A stretch of 64,000 nt of DNA, taken from NCBI GenBank assembly GCA_022494885.1, contig JAGVSM010002942.1, positions 1 through 64,000 on the forward strand. Direction: 5' to 3'. The notes under the pieces were generated by a model. That model was not told the DNA's origin. It did not search any database and saw only the letters and a list, made by a program, of their open reading frames with translations. Positions 46,260 to 58,320 of the stretch are shown here, in pieces; within the stretch, counting starts at the first letter, position 1, and the number at the start of each line of letters is the position of its first letter. Source of the stretch: Micrasema longulum. Its lineage: Eukaryota; Arthropoda; Insecta; Trichoptera; Brachycentridae. The position numbers and the translations under genes were made by a program.

Positions 46260-46985
46260 TACCTATATTTAAATTATTTTTGTTCGACGAAGGAATGTGT
46301 TTGTTTTTTTCAATTTGTTTACTATAAACTTCCACACAAAAAAATTTATGTTTATTTTGGGTTTTACCTTTTTAGCTGCTCTGTGGCTGTATTACCTATA
46401 AAAAATATTAAAGCTTTATCGAGTCGCGTTTCTTTCCTTACTCAGTTTTGCTATGTTAATAATTACAAGGCTCTTTAGACCACAGCGGTTATTCAATAGT
46501 GGTAATGATTTGACTAGCGGTGTGTAATTCCCTCACAGTCCCTTCCGTGCACACTGTTTGGGTATAGTACCAATGTACCCAGATCCCACCGCGAACCGGC
46601 AAACCCCAATCCGGTCCCTTCGGCCAACATGTGGTTTTGGTCCGTATCGTACCAGATGCAAAGTTTTATATCCGTTTTGTAATTACCGAACGTTATTGGC
46701 ACTCAGCTATAAAACTAGCTATAAAACAAAATGCTATACGAAGTGAATCTTACTGGGCCACTGCAACCGCAGAATAGAGAAACTGCAACAAATTATTTGT
46801 TTCAGTACCTAGTGTTTCAATCGGAAAATTCAGTTAACTTCAAAATACATGACATTAGTCTGTTTACTGTTATATCCCATATTATTATTTTTTTTGAATT
46901 ATGAAAAAGAAAAATGCGTTCTTATAATTAACTCAAATATTTTATTTTTGAGGGCCATTTTCATTTGAGGTAAATAACTCACTAT
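46260..46985. other. Spacer between the inverted RTE fragments
   Basis: Contains a GC-richer unique piece at 46540-46670. No gene recognised. Confidence 0.35.
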
Positions 46986-46989
46986 AAGA

Positions 46990-47730
46990 AAATTGGCGAT
47001 AAATGAAAGTAAGTCAAAAGTGATGGTATTTGAAAGGGACAGTGAGGTTACTAACTGCATAATAAATGTAAACAACGATTGTCTCGAGCAAGTAGAAGAA
47101 TTTGTGTATCTGGGAAGCATGTTTTCAAGAGATGGAAGAGTAGAAAAAGATGTTGAAAGAAGAGTGAATGCGGGCAACAAAATGAACGGAGCACTAAACA
47201 CAGTAATTTCTAATAAAAATATGTCAATCGAAGCTAAACTGTCAGTGCACAACGGAGTTTTAGTCCCAACACTTATGTATGGAAGTGAAACATGTAACTG
47301 GCAGAGGAAGGATGAAAGCCGAGTGAACGCGGTTGAAATGCGATCTCTTAGACGAATGTGTGGGAAATCAATGTATGACAGGGTTACGAATGATGAAATC
47401 AGGCGAGAGTGTAAATCTGAGTCAAGTATAATTGATAAGATTAAGAAAGGGTCTCTGAGATGGATTGGTCACGTAGAACGAATGGACGACGAAAGAATGG
47501 TAAAACAAGTATATATGGCGAAAATGAACGGTAACGTGAGACGAGGACGACCAAGGAAGACGTGGCATGATCAGATAAACCAAAATCTTAAGTCTGGTCA
47601 TGTCAAAAGCAGACAGAACCGAAGGGCATGTATGAATGTGGAGGAAGCTAGGAATGTATGCCAGGATAGACGTGTGTGGCGGTCCAATCTCTCTGCCTAC
47701 CCCTACGGGGAAATGGCGTGATGGTTGTAG
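46990..47730 (+). mobile_element. RTE-type LINE 3' ORF fragment, open for ~242 codons
   Basis: The frame 46993-47721 is uninterrupted and begins with non-ATG codons because the element is 5' truncated: LAINESKSKVMVFE is the end of the RT palm. It continues with EEFVYLGSMFSRDG, TLMYGSETC, LRWIGHVERMDDERMVKQVY (about 155-175) and RRGRPRKTWHDQI, the conserved C-terminal order of RTE-clade retrotransposons. It ends in YPYGEMA with a TGA at 47719-47721. Lack of stops suggests recent insertion. It is not a host gene. Confidence 0.88.
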
Positions 47731-47734
47731 TAGT

Positions 47735-47826
47735 AGAAAATGGGAATCAAGTTGGGGTAGAGTGGAATTCGAACCACGGACATTTGATCTGCGAGTCCGA
47801 GACACTAGCTACGGGACCACAACCAG
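47735..47826 (-). mobile_element. SINE-C copy behind the RTE fragment
   Basis: Reverse complement reads TCCCGTAGCTAGTGTCTCGG (A box) and later GTCCGTGGTTCGAATTCC (B box), a tRNA-like head. Same block as 6640-6712. It abuts the RTE ORF end, suggesting a fused or successive insertion. Confidence 0.6.
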
Positions 47827-47994
47827 ATTGGTTATGTTTGTCACTTACATTATTATGTTTATTATAACTATGTTTTCTGAATAAATATACATAAATTGAT
47901 TAGGTGCGTAGATTTTCACGGTCACTGTGTTGTCAATATGTAACGTCTTTTTTCGGCGATCCCCTGTAGGTTGGATTCGTTTCGACTACCGTTA

Positions 47995-48632
47995 CAGGGC
48001 CCCGATTACAATGGGAAGTTAACAGAGTTATCTTCGGCTGTCTATGAAAAGAAAAACCAATATTTGTGTACAAAAATGTGTATATTTGCATGAACATTTG
48101 AACGTGGTTATACAGAAAGCAGCCAGCCATAGAAATGTGAAAATGAGATAATAGCCATTTTGTGAAAAGATAAAGATAAACAATGAATACATAAGTTTTT
48201 TTTTATATATTACAAACAAGAATCTTATTTTGTAATTGACCAGTTTAAAATTTTTTTAAACTACCATAAGATTTTTCTAGTTTTGTGGGTGTTTTCTGCA
48301 AATTGAGAAATGCCGTTTCTGTGATCGACACCTTTTTCCGGAGGTGATTAATACAGTTTTTTTATATGAAAGCGGTCTGGCTGTTTTTAGCAGAACATAG
48401 AATCGACCTTATTGCACCCGATAACATCAATTTTTCATTTTTCCGAAATTGTGGACTGGCTGCTTTCTGCATAACTACGTTCATTTAAAGTATCTTCGTC
48501 GGTAACCTATAATTTAACATGTTTAGAAGAAAATATTGTATGCGTATTCTGCTTTTTATACAGAAAACTTAATTTTACATTGTAGATAAAATTGAAAATA
48601 AATGGTAACTTCCCATAATAATCGGGGTCCTG
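47995..48632. mobile_element. MITE-H copy 2, longer form
   Basis: Starts CAGGGCCCCGATTACAATGG and ends with the inverse (CCATAATAATCGGGGTCCTG). Internal segments GAGTTATCTTCGGCTGTCTA and AAACTTAATTTTACATTG match the two halves of copy 1 in reversed orientation. Central ~400 bases are absent from copy 1. No transposase frame. Confidence 0.8.
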
Positions 48633-48634
48633 GA

Positions 48635-49255
48635 GCCATCTCGGTTGTGTACAATACATATTGATACATTCATTGAATTTGATTGTACTGTTTCTTTCTC
48701 GGCGTTCCTCGTTTTCTGCACCCATCAACATTCGCTTCATCAATCTTATTTTAATTTCTTACAATTTTATGATTAACAACAGTTTTCTTCAGAATTTAGG
48801 GTTTTATCATTTATTCATTTTTAAATTGAGATTTCAGTTATTACATCACATTCTGTCGTGATCGTAGAACAACAAGGCGTGTAATTTTCTTCAACACATT
48901 AAATGAGAATGAGAGCGGTTTCATTTATTTTTTTTGACAATTTATGTCAACTTGATAAGTGCAAAATATACCATTTGTTACTTGTGTTAGTAATTTTTCC
49001 TTTTCAAGATCAAATATTTGAAAAAGTCGGTGTCCCATTTTTCGCACATCCGTGGTTCTTCTACGATCCCGACGATTTATTCGCTTTTGATCAATGCAAA
49101 TGTATATTAAATAACAAAGCACTTGAATGGATTTAATGGCGTTATACTAGGATGTATAAAATGTTTTTCTGGTTTAATCTTAACTAATAAAATACGTTTT
49201 CAAGGGAGTCAAAAAAAATCTAAAACTGTGTACCCTTTATCTAAAGTAATTTTCA
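48635..49255. other. Intron, nothing recognised
   Basis: No coding or repeat signal identified. Confidence 0.35.
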
Positions 49256-49257
49256 CC

Positions 49258-49490
49258 TACCGAGATTGAGGTTCTGGGTTTAATTCCCGGGAAGGTTGAC
49301 ATGAAGTATTTGTGTTCATATGTGGTTTTCCACTGAAGTGTTTCGCTGTCCCTGGACTGCCACCTGAAACGTAATATGAGTACTGATCACCTTACTACCC
49401 TGTAACAGATAATTGAGATACGCTGTATTTGGTTTTACAATGCAGTGCCTTATGCACCACCAGGTACGAATAAAGGTGTGATGGTATAAT
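49258..49490 (+). mobile_element. SINE-A copy
   Basis: B-box-like TTCTGGGTTTAATTCCCGGG at the left, then GGACTGCCACCTGAAACGTA and a 3' part CAGTGCCTTATGCACCACCA followed by GGTACGAATAAAGG. It aligns with 4085-4327 and 60632-60860 in reverse. The A-box end is degraded. Confidence 0.7.
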
Positions 49491-49689
49491 TGAAGAATGA
49501 TTTTTCAAAGTGGTCCCAATAAAAAAAAAAACGTTTGTAAAAAAACGGTTATTTGTGTTTTGTTTGTTTTTATCAGATCAAGTTACTTTTTCATGTGACA
49601 CGTCAAAGTGATTTTAGTCTCGAGTCATACAATTAGATCACTAACATACACTTTGATAATTCGCCATCTTTTTTATTTAAATAAGGATT

Positions 49690-49930
49690 TTTGTGGGCAT
49701 TTTGAGGGAAAAGGGCGAAATTTCCAAACCTTATAGTCTCGTATTTAGTGAAGAGCTGGCCCCCTACCTAATAGCCCGATACTTTGCGGATCTGGGCTTG
49801 GAGCGGGAGATTTTGCAAAATGTAAACTCTCGTTACACAGTAGCCAGGCTCTTTATAGACCCGGGCTTGGAGGGCGAGAACTATTCACGGGGACCCGTCA
49901 CAATAGATCTTCACAGGTCGCAGTGACGTC
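49690..49930. repeat. GC-rich tandem array of diverged 69-bp units
   Basis: A unit containing GGGCTTGGAG with an upstream ATAGCCCGATACTTTGCGGA-like stretch (49765-49809) recurs at 49834-49878 with about three quarters identity, and a weaker third half-unit ends near 49720. One plus frame stays open across all units (78 codons) but starts at GTG; its product has a repeated ARxFxDxGLEx pattern. GACGTCA occurs at 49925. Type unknown. Confidence 0.5.
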
Positions 49931-49934
49931 AGGA

Positions 49935-51745
49935 GCTTGCATAGCATTGACCCCCACCACTATGAAACCATGAATAAGAATAAGAATCGCATTTAGTGAC
50001 AGTTAGTGAACAAATTTTCTTGCTGGCTATGCAGATTTTATTTGTAGTTACAATGACATTCTTACTTTGCTTTATTAAATATGCTTTTTGAAAAATCACT
50101 CTTCAATTTTAAAAATAAAACATAAAATAATGTGTCAATTTTAGTTCAAGATTTTGTAACTATTAATGAATTTTACATAATTAGCTGATATTCACAGTTT
50201 CTAAATAGTTGTAATTTTGTACGAATTGTTTTGCTTGTAATGTATAATTATGTATGTTTTTGCGCCATTGCGGATGCGGTATGCTCTGAAAACTGTAAAA
50301 ACGTGTGTACCGAACACATTTCGTTCCAGTTTGCTCTAATCAATTACATGCGTTATATAATTTATTTATATATTTAATTTGTAACACATATCTGAAGTCA
50401 TTCTTGTTATTAACAACTTCAGTTTTTTCATATACACAGTATTTCAGAATGTACAGAATTACACATGCATAAATACTTACATAAGTATACATAATTGCTA
50501 ATCATTTAACTCTCAATGCGAAATCAATCCTTATATTATGATGTTCTTATGTCCTTCAATTTCAATCAGTTCGTTAATAATCATTTCATATTATTATTAT
50601 TATTACTAAGGCTATTTTCAAATCGTTGTTTCTGTAAGAATCGCCTGAAGGGCGCGGGGGGGGGGGGGGTATTATTTTATTATTTTTTTACATAATTTCT
50701 ATACTGCTAATAGATTGTAGAGATATGAAAATAATCAACTATTTTAGGTTTAAAGGTATCGCTGTTCTTGTATTATTCAAACAATTTCTGAAAAAAAACA
50801 GTATTTTCTTTGAACGTCTTTTAGTATGCACAAACAAACAAAATATCTATAACAGAGTGTGAGAACTATTTTGAAAACTTATTTGGCAGCATGACGCAAA
50901 CGAGAACTGTAATGTTAAACAATAAAACAGGATATAATGTGACCCTTATCATTGACTAAGACTAAAAAATAGAAAATGCCGCGGAATCGACGAAATCATC
51001 GGAATAAAATATTGAAAAATAAGTTTTGAGATCAGTATAAGTTTTCAAACCTCTTGGACATTTTAATGAAATTATAAATATAAAGGAACCTGCAAAATGT
51101 CTAGTCTATACTGTTTTATATCATCTAAAATGTTTTTCATAATTATTAAATTATCGCTTTATTTCCAGTATTTGACATCCATCCTTTATCCCCCGTATGC
51201 ATGTTTTTTTTTGTATCTTGGGAAGTAAAGCCTTGATGTCAAATTTTATTCAACAGAAATGTAGATCATGTGAACTGCCGTTAGATGCCATTATTAGTTT
51301 AAAACTCATCAAAATTGACGTCCATCCTTTATATCCCGTACCCTTCAAATCAATACATTGAGTAATAATTACCGGGGTATGTTTTATTGTTTTTTAAAGT
51401 ATAGAATTCTCCGACCCTAATACATCCTAATGGGATTTCTTATATTGTCAGGTGAATTCACACATTATACCTAAAGCAATCGAAGAAAATGTAGCAATGA
51501 TCGTTCGAGAATCGTGTCGATACATTTTCTAGGAATTTGACACATGTGAGGCTTCGGCCACTATACACCTTTACCTGTTCTGCAGCCATACATGTATCAG
51601 GTCAGGTTTCCCCACCTTTAAATACTTATCTTACTACAGTACATAAATGTTATGGAATTAACCATTACCAGATATCGATAAATAGTATAAGTGTTTTCCA
51701 TTGCCATATTAATACATAGACATGCCCTAAGCCCTCAAAAATTAT
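49935..51745. other. AT-rich intron with a poly-G run
   Basis: A run of 14 G (50656-50669) preceded by GGGCGC is the main feature. A 24-base near-repeat (CATCCATCCTTTAT type) occurs at 51174 and 51319. No gene recognised. Confidence 0.5.
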
Positions 51746-51747
51746 TT

Positions 51748-52720
51748 ATTTATTTTATTTTATTTATTTGGATAACCAACAGCTATGATTATCATATATT
51801 TATATAACAAAACAAATAACAAATAAGCCAATTACAGGTTTTCACAAGTAGCATCACAGTAAGTTAAAAAAGATTCTCGAACATAAAATGAATAGTAATT
51901 AAATGTAAATTTAAAAGAAAAGAAAAAAAATACCACGAGTTATTTTGAAAGCAAACGCCGCACGTTATTAAGATTATTTTCAAATAAATCTATGTTAAAT
52001 GATTTATTAATTACATTAAAATTATTAAAAATTCGCCATAAATATGAATTTTGCCTATAATTAAATGAAACAAGAGGTATGGGAAGAAGAGGGTTATTTC
52101 TTAAAACTTTGGAAGGAACATTGATAGAAAGTTTGCAAAGTAGTTCAAAGTAGTCAATTGAACCAGAGGCAATTTTAAGTAAATAAATTATATCCGCTAT
52201 TTCACGACGTTTTTGCAGAGGCAGTAGGTGGTGTTTTTTACATATATGAATATACTGGTCAGATTTAAACTCAAGTTTCAACCGGAAACACATGAACTTT
52301 ACAAATTTTTTTTGAATATTTTCAATGCGTGATATCTGCACATTGTACATAGGATTCCATATTTGTGATGCATATTCTAAGTTGCTTCGCACTAATGTAC
52401 AGTAAAAATTTTAAGTGTCTTTGCCATAGTGAACGACGTAGAGCTACGCATAACAAAGCCAAGCGCACGCGATGACTTTTTTATGATGCTGTCAACATGG
52501 GTGTCAAAAAGTAATTTACTATCATGGAAGACACCTAGATCCTTTACACATAATGAGCGTTGGAGGTTTTGACCCTTAAGCACATAGTTAGTACGTAAAA
52601 AATTTACTTTGCGACTAAATGTAATAACTGAACACTTAGAAGGATTAAGGTCCAAGCAGTTGGAGTTGCAGTAATCCTCAGTAATTATGACACTTAACTC
52701 ATGCCCAAACGCGTATTTGG
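51748..52720 (-). mobile_element. LINE fragment: RT C-terminal half, one frameshift
   Basis: Minus strand: NCLDLNPSKCSVITFSRK, VKDLGVFHDSKLLFDTHV and FVMRSS (52392-52690), then after a frameshift at about 52395-52405, LVRSNLEYASQIWNP, RIENIQKKFVKFMCFRLK and a C-terminal tail ending at 51940. This order is the RT thumb and following region of Jockey-type LINEs. A ~190-base 3' UTR and an A-rich tail (T-rich in plus) end at 51748. 5' truncated near 52690-52720. Confidence 0.88.
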
Positions 52721-52769
52721 TCGTTATTTGACCGCCAACTAGGCGTGACGTTGAGAATCGAATCAAAAA

Positions 52770-53320
52770 TGCCTACTTGTGTCAATGAAACATGTAAAAA
52801 CCTTTCGGATAAACCTTGTAAAAAGGATTATGTAACTTTTCAGAGGTAAATATTGGTTCATGAGTAATTAACAAAGCTTAAAACAATCGATATTCACATA
52901 AAAATAAAAATAAACGTCAAACTACGCCTAGCGGTGCAATTGCGAAGCTCTTCTAAGTTTTAGTGATGCACTGATAGGAATAAGTTTTTAAAGTGTAATA
53001 AACGTCAGTTCCTAAAAATCCAGTAAAGAGAAATAAATAGGTCGAAATTATAAGGAATTTAAGAGAAGAACCTGATGGGATCCACCAAAAACTAATGTTG
53101 ATTGTTAACGTTAAAATACATTTTTTTTTCATGGGCCAAAAATAAGTGTCCTTCAATTTTTGGTAGCATACGCATGCCCGTTGAATGCAGCCCCGGCTTG
53201 TTACATTTTTTATTACATAATATATCGCTTTATTTAAAAAAACGAAAAATCTCACATAATAATGGCCTGTGCGTGGGTATACTAAATCTAGAATAAATTA
53301 TGCAATCTATGGTGTACATG
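52770..53320. other. Intron, nothing recognised
   Basis: No repeat or coding signal seen. Confidence 0.35.
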
Positions 53321-53322
53321 CA

Positions 53323-53738
53323 TATACACGGTATTTCAGGGTCAGACCGCGAGACTTCAGAGGGACAATCCTAATAAATTCTTATAATTTTTTTTTTTTT
53401 GCAATCTTAAAATAGAGTAAATCCTTCATTTCTCGGTCAAGCATTCCTTCCACAAACCCCTACCCATCCCCTACCCAGCCGATTTCCTCGTCAGCGTCTG
53501 GTGCGTATCGCTTCGTTGGTCAAATGCGTTTTTTTCTCAATTATTTTTGTAGGGAAGGGATAGGGGTTTGTGGAAGGGATGCTTGTCCGAGAAATGTAGA
53601 ATTTACTCTATTTTGAAATTGTAACAAAATATAGATAAAAATTATTTTTTTAATTTTTTTATTACGATTTTGTTTTGAGTTTACCGTGAGAAATGTTCTT
53701 CTGAAGTTTCGTGGTCTGGCCCTAAAATACCGTGTATA
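53323..53738. mobile_element. Foldback MITE (TATACACGGTATTTCAGGG ends)
   Basis: The left arm (TATACACGGTATTTCAGGG, then AGACTTCAGAGGGACA) is mirrored at the right (GAAGTTTCGTGG, CCTAAAATACCGTGTATA). A second pair of inverted motifs inside (CTTCCACAAACCCCTACCCA against AGGGGTTTGTGGAAGGGATG) makes nearly the whole element palindromic around a CG-containing centre near 53480-53520. Confidence 0.8.
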
Positions 53739-53739
53739 A

Positions 53740-54855
53740 ATATAAATAAAAAAACACATTTATAAAAAAATTTAAGTTATGTTCAGGTTTTTTTTAGGTA
53801 TTAGTAAGTGGAAAGTAAGAAATAGAAAAACAAGAGTAGAGCAAAAATTATTTCATTTAAATTAGATAATTAAATTAAGAAAAAAATACGAAAGCACGTG
53901 AAAAGTTTATCTGGAAAAGAAAACATTGACAAGTATATTTTTGGCCCAGTTTATAAATGAATTATTAGAAGAAGAGAGGCTTTAATTCTCATTTTCCGCT
54001 GTGTCTTTAAAGTAATCATTCATTGTTTTACTTTGTGGCCTTTTCCTGTGTTCTACCAGAGCAGTAGGTATTTTTTTTTTGTGTGATTTTTAAGGCTGAC
54101 CTCGCAACATTTGTTTTATCATCCTTGCATTTTTAAAAATCTGTTGTAAACGTTTTGCATTTAAATACAATGTGAAATCATAAACCGATAAATTGCCACC
54201 ATAAGACTATTATAAAAGTAACTCGACGGTTTCTTGTGAAGTATGAGGAATTTGTATGAGAAATGATTCATAAAAAAAATATCTCATATTTGCAACATCT
54301 AATAAACGAATTATGTTGTTATTTATGTTTCAAACAGATGTGCATCGCATGCAGCCTGCCTGTATCTACACTTTACACAAGTGGGAATGCCTTTTAAGTA
54401 TTTACATAACCCGGCTAATATTCAAAATTCTACGTACCAAATTGCCAACCATTAGATATTATTCAGCCGTATTTAAGTACTATGGTACTGATAATGATCC
54501 GTGTTTTTGTGCCATTCACACCATAGCTCGTTGGCCCACAGCTTTCTTGCACAATTCGATCTTTTACAAGCGGGCATGACATTTGAACAGCCATTATGTA
54601 AAAACAGTGCATGTTTGTTCGGCAGTGTATCATTTACCGTTTATAATTATGGAGCATTCAAATCTTTCAACCAGTCGTTACACAAAACATGATGTAGATA
54701 TTATGTTTCGAGTATTTTCTTTGTACAAATACATGCTCATTATTTACTTTTAAGCATTACTTAACAATACGGAAATAACATCGTAATAACTTCATTTTGA
54801 AAATTTGGTCATTGCGAACGCTAAATTTGTACCTGTGCAAATATAATATTAGACT
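53740..54855. other. AT-rich intron, nothing recognised
   Basis: No repeat or coding signal seen. Confidence 0.35.
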
Positions 54856-54857
54856 TA

Positions 54858-55215
54858 CAATATTTGAGTTTGTCCAAATGTTCGTAGACAAAAGACTAGA
54901 TTTCACCCCCTCGGGAGTCATTAAGATGAATAAATTACAACAGGGATGGAGAACACCTTAAATAAGAGAATATGGAAGTCTAGGCATTTACAGGGCTTAT
55001 GACCTGTCATTGGCTGGTTTAAGTGGCCACTTTACACACTGTGTAACATTCACCATTTTGCCTATGTTTGAACATCCATGTTTCTTCAATTCTTCCATCT
55101 GTTGATTTTAGTCCATTAAACCAGCCAATGACAAGTCATAAGCCCTGTAAATGCCTAGACTTCCATATTCTCTTATTTAAGGTATTCTCCATCTCTGTTG
55201 TAATTTGTTAATATT
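54858..55215. mobile_element. MITE-D, fullest copy
   Basis: Outer arms GAATATGGAAGTCTAGGCAT through CAGGGCTTATGACCTGTCAT and the inverse (ATGACAAGTCATAAGCCCTG through AGACTTCCATATTCTC) surround a centre with CACACTGTGTAACATTCACC and TTTGCCTATGTTTGAACATC. The left additionally carries the TTTGAGTTTGTCCAAATG end seen in other copies; the right lacks it, so the right terminus is lost. Confidence 0.75.
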
Positions 55216-56800
55216 AGACTTGTTTTATTTTCTAATGGACGAATATCTTATAGATTGCGTTCGAGTATGCATTAAAGCCCAGAAGCGAACGGTACCATAT
55301 TTCTTTATCTCATTTTGTATTTATTGGATATAATTTCTTATAAAATAAAAACTAGTACAGCCTCTAGTCATGTATAACGGTTTTTATCGGTTCTTCTCGG
55401 TTAGCTGAAGTAAACTCGGTTACGTGAATCTCGCTACCGGTACTGAAGTATGAATATATTTCGCAACATGATCTCATTTTCTCTCTAAAGATCATTCTCC
55501 TCGAACCCAAACTCGATAGTAATTATCCCGTTAATGTATGGAATTATTAACTCGTTTATTTTTCACGTCGTGGTGTTTCGGGAGGCGTGTAAATAAAATA
55601 GTACGCTCACATAACCCTGACTACCGACTTACCTCCGCTGTATGCGTATTGAATAATGATACACTGCAAGTTCATAACTCGATGCTTGTTTTTGGGACCT
55701 CTCCCTCCTTCGACGGTATTTGACATTCCGCGCTCGATTCGAGATGTAGCATACGACATTCAACATATATGTACGTTGCAATAACTACATAATAAAATAA
55801 TTTAACTACGGACGGCACGTTCGCAGTATGGAGGGACATGAGGAATATCAATGATTGACAAATTGACACAGTTATCTCCTTGATTTAGTTCACTAAATTG
55901 TTGTTTATGTGCGACGTTAATTGAATAAGCGGGTGCATTGTGCTTCTGAAGATACACTGTGATAATCTAAACATCGTAACTTCCATTTCTATAAAGATTG
56001 CTAGTACCTACGTAATTGGACAATGCGTTAAAAAATCGCGCAATCCAATGCCTGATTTTTTTCAAGATACATGGGTAATTTATTGTATATACCTAGATAT
56101 AAAAATGAAAGATGGATGATACGTAAATACACAAATTAGGAATAACCGTTGACCGGTTTCATCGCTTTCGCAATCTCTTGAAGACTGGTATGTGCTCAAA
56201 ATGTTCTGAAATGTTTTTTAACGGAATATGAACGAATTTTACAATTTTTCAATCATTCACCACTTTTTTGGGGTAGGCATTAATAAGTACATCATTTGAA
56301 CGCTAAATAATTGTCAATTTCTCCAATACCCATAAAGTTAATTAATATCAATTACTTACAATTTAGCCACACAGCACGGTTTCGGTAATGCTGTTTCTAT
56401 TGGTCTCGTAAAATGTCACCAAACATATAAATACTTAGTTGTAAATGACATTGGTAAACTAACCACCTGTTCAACAAAGAGAATAATGCGGGTAACTAGT
56501 ATAACCAAGATGTAACCATTAGTAATTAATTGAGTTTGAAATTACTTTGTGCTAGATTTTAAAATATAAATTCGATCACAGTTATCTACTTTGTTAATCA
56601 CGCTTAATCTCATTTCAGTTAAAATATTTTAATAATTTGGGATTAATATAACGAAACAATTATTACTTAGGTAAAATTTTTGTAGACCCAATCGGAATCG
56701 AACTGTAAGCTTTGTAGATGAATATTAATCTGGATTATTTACAACATTTGCACGTTACGGAAGTTGATTTTCAAAATATTAGCACGGGGCATCGCATTAG
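55216..56800. other. Intron, mixed composition, nothing recognised
   Basis: A comparatively GC-rich unique zone lies at 55380-55870. No domain or repeat was identified. Confidence 0.35.
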
Positions 56801-56802
56801 TA

Positions 56803-56935
56803 CACCTGCGGTGCTATTCTGAACTGCTCTCGCGGCCATAAAAATAACTTTTATTTCGCGTATTTACATACAAAATACGCGAGATATGAGTGTTTTCTAC
56901 GGCCGCGAGAGCGTTTGGAATATCACCCCTGCTGC
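56803..56935. mobile_element. MITE-G copy 2, short foldback
   Basis: GCGGTGCTATTCTGAACTGC then TCTCGCGGCC is mirrored by GGCCGCGAGAGCGTTTGGAA then TATCACCCCTGC. The centre has TTTCGCGTATTTACATACAA. It shares its ends with 33236-33464. Confidence 0.75.
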
Positions 56936-56939
56936 AAAG

Positions 56940-57680
56940 TATTTTAATATTTATTACATGATTGGTGATCAGTTTTTCGCTTTAGGTACTGGTCCTTTAT
57001 ATGTACGAGTATAGCATAAAACATTACTGTTAAAACACTGTTTTCAATTTTATATTTGATCATGTATGAATCTAAATTTGTATAATTTGGGTTTTAATAT
57101 TCATTATCATCTTTGATATTGTCTTATTTATACTTTGTTTTTCTGGATTGTTATTCTATTGCATCACATGTCATTATAATTTAATTCAACTAATTTTACT
57201 ATGTATTTATTATGGCTGGACATGGGCACAGCCTAAAAAAGCCTTAGTATGTTAATTAATATTTAAACTAGTGTATTTTTTTATTAATAAATAAATGATA
57301 TAGATAGCGAGCATATTAGGTACTCTGATTCAACACAGATTTTCTGGAAAGTCATAGCAAGTACATAGGCATAAAAAGTCGTGTTTTTTCCACTTTATTT
57401 TTATTTCTCTTTATTTTAAAGCATGGCAATCTTTATCATGTTTATAGTATCAAATAAAGTATTTATTTTAAAAAATATATTTTTATTACTATTGACATTT
57501 GTTTGTAAATACTCATATTTCTGAACGAACCTCATTAATAAATTTGATACACTAAACTTGATCTATACTTGTATAAATTATTCTGTGTTTAGGGGGATGT
57601 AGAATACCGAATAGTGTTTAAAATAGAATTAGAACCCTGGACGTATATTCCTGTAAAAATCCTAAATAAGGAATTCGAGT
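56940..57680. other. AT-rich intron, nothing recognised
   Basis: No repeat or coding signal identified. Confidence 0.35.
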
Positions 57681-57684
57681 AGAG

Positions 57685-57790
57685 ATAAGTCCGCCTTATT
57701 GTGTGGTGGTTGACGCGTTCGTCTACCATTCTTGAGGTTCGATTCTTGGCAGGGTGGACATGAAATATTGACTTTAAAGATAGTTTGAAA
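57685..57790 (+). mobile_element. SINE head, tRNA-like
   Basis: TGTGTGGTGGTTGACGCGTT (A-box region) and TGAGGTTCGATTCTTGGC (B box) 30 bases later, then GGTGGACATGAAATATTG as in SINE-A. A (TA)n run follows at 57801-57823. Confidence 0.6.
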
Positions 57791-57879
57791 TGCAATATAT
57801 TTATATATATATATATATATATTTGGACCCCTGTATTTAGTAGCCTTATGTGTCATGTACAAGGCTAAGGTACTCGGAA

Positions 57880-58320
57880 AAAATCGTTTTGGTTTGTCTT
57901 TAAAGTGGGATGTTCGATCACTAATTTTGGTTCATTACCTTTATAAGTCCAATCACCATTGTTGCAAATTCTAAGAACAATGGCGCGTGATAACTACTTT
58001 TAACGACAGTGTGGATATCTGTTAAGGATATTACATCTTTCCTGCATTCTGCTTCAAGATTATGGCGTTGTAAACTGAAAAATGGGCACTGAAATAACAG
58101 ATGTTCGATACTCTGTGAAGAAATATCATCGAATGGACAATAGTCATCATTCCTTAATTTAAACCTATATAGTAACTTCTCATAGCTCCATGTCCGGTAA
58201 AAATTTGGGTCGTTTCGAAAGTACTTTGGTGATGATGACGGAAGTATATAGGGATATTTAATTGTTACTATACTGGCACCTGAAGCGTAAAACTGATCTA
58301 CCAACCAATAAAATGTCATG
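57880..58320 (-). mobile_element. LINE ORF2 C-terminal fragment with cysteine motif
   Basis: The minus-strand frame 57921-58319 gives FYRTWSYEKLLYRFKLRNDD followed by YCPFDDISSQSIEHLLFQCP, the conserved C-x-H-x-C arrangement near the end of R1/Jockey-type ORF2, with the usual IEHLLFxCP. Uninterrupted but 5' truncated. The first ~15 codons overlap a SINE-A-like scrap (CACCTGAAGCGTAAAACTGA at 58276-58295), so the true LINE boundary may be near 58270. Confidence 0.75.

Noticed and set aside
50656..50669. G-quadruplex
   Set aside because: A single uninterrupted run of 14 G could fold only as an intermolecular or slipped structure; likely a microsatellite or sequencing-prone homopolymer.
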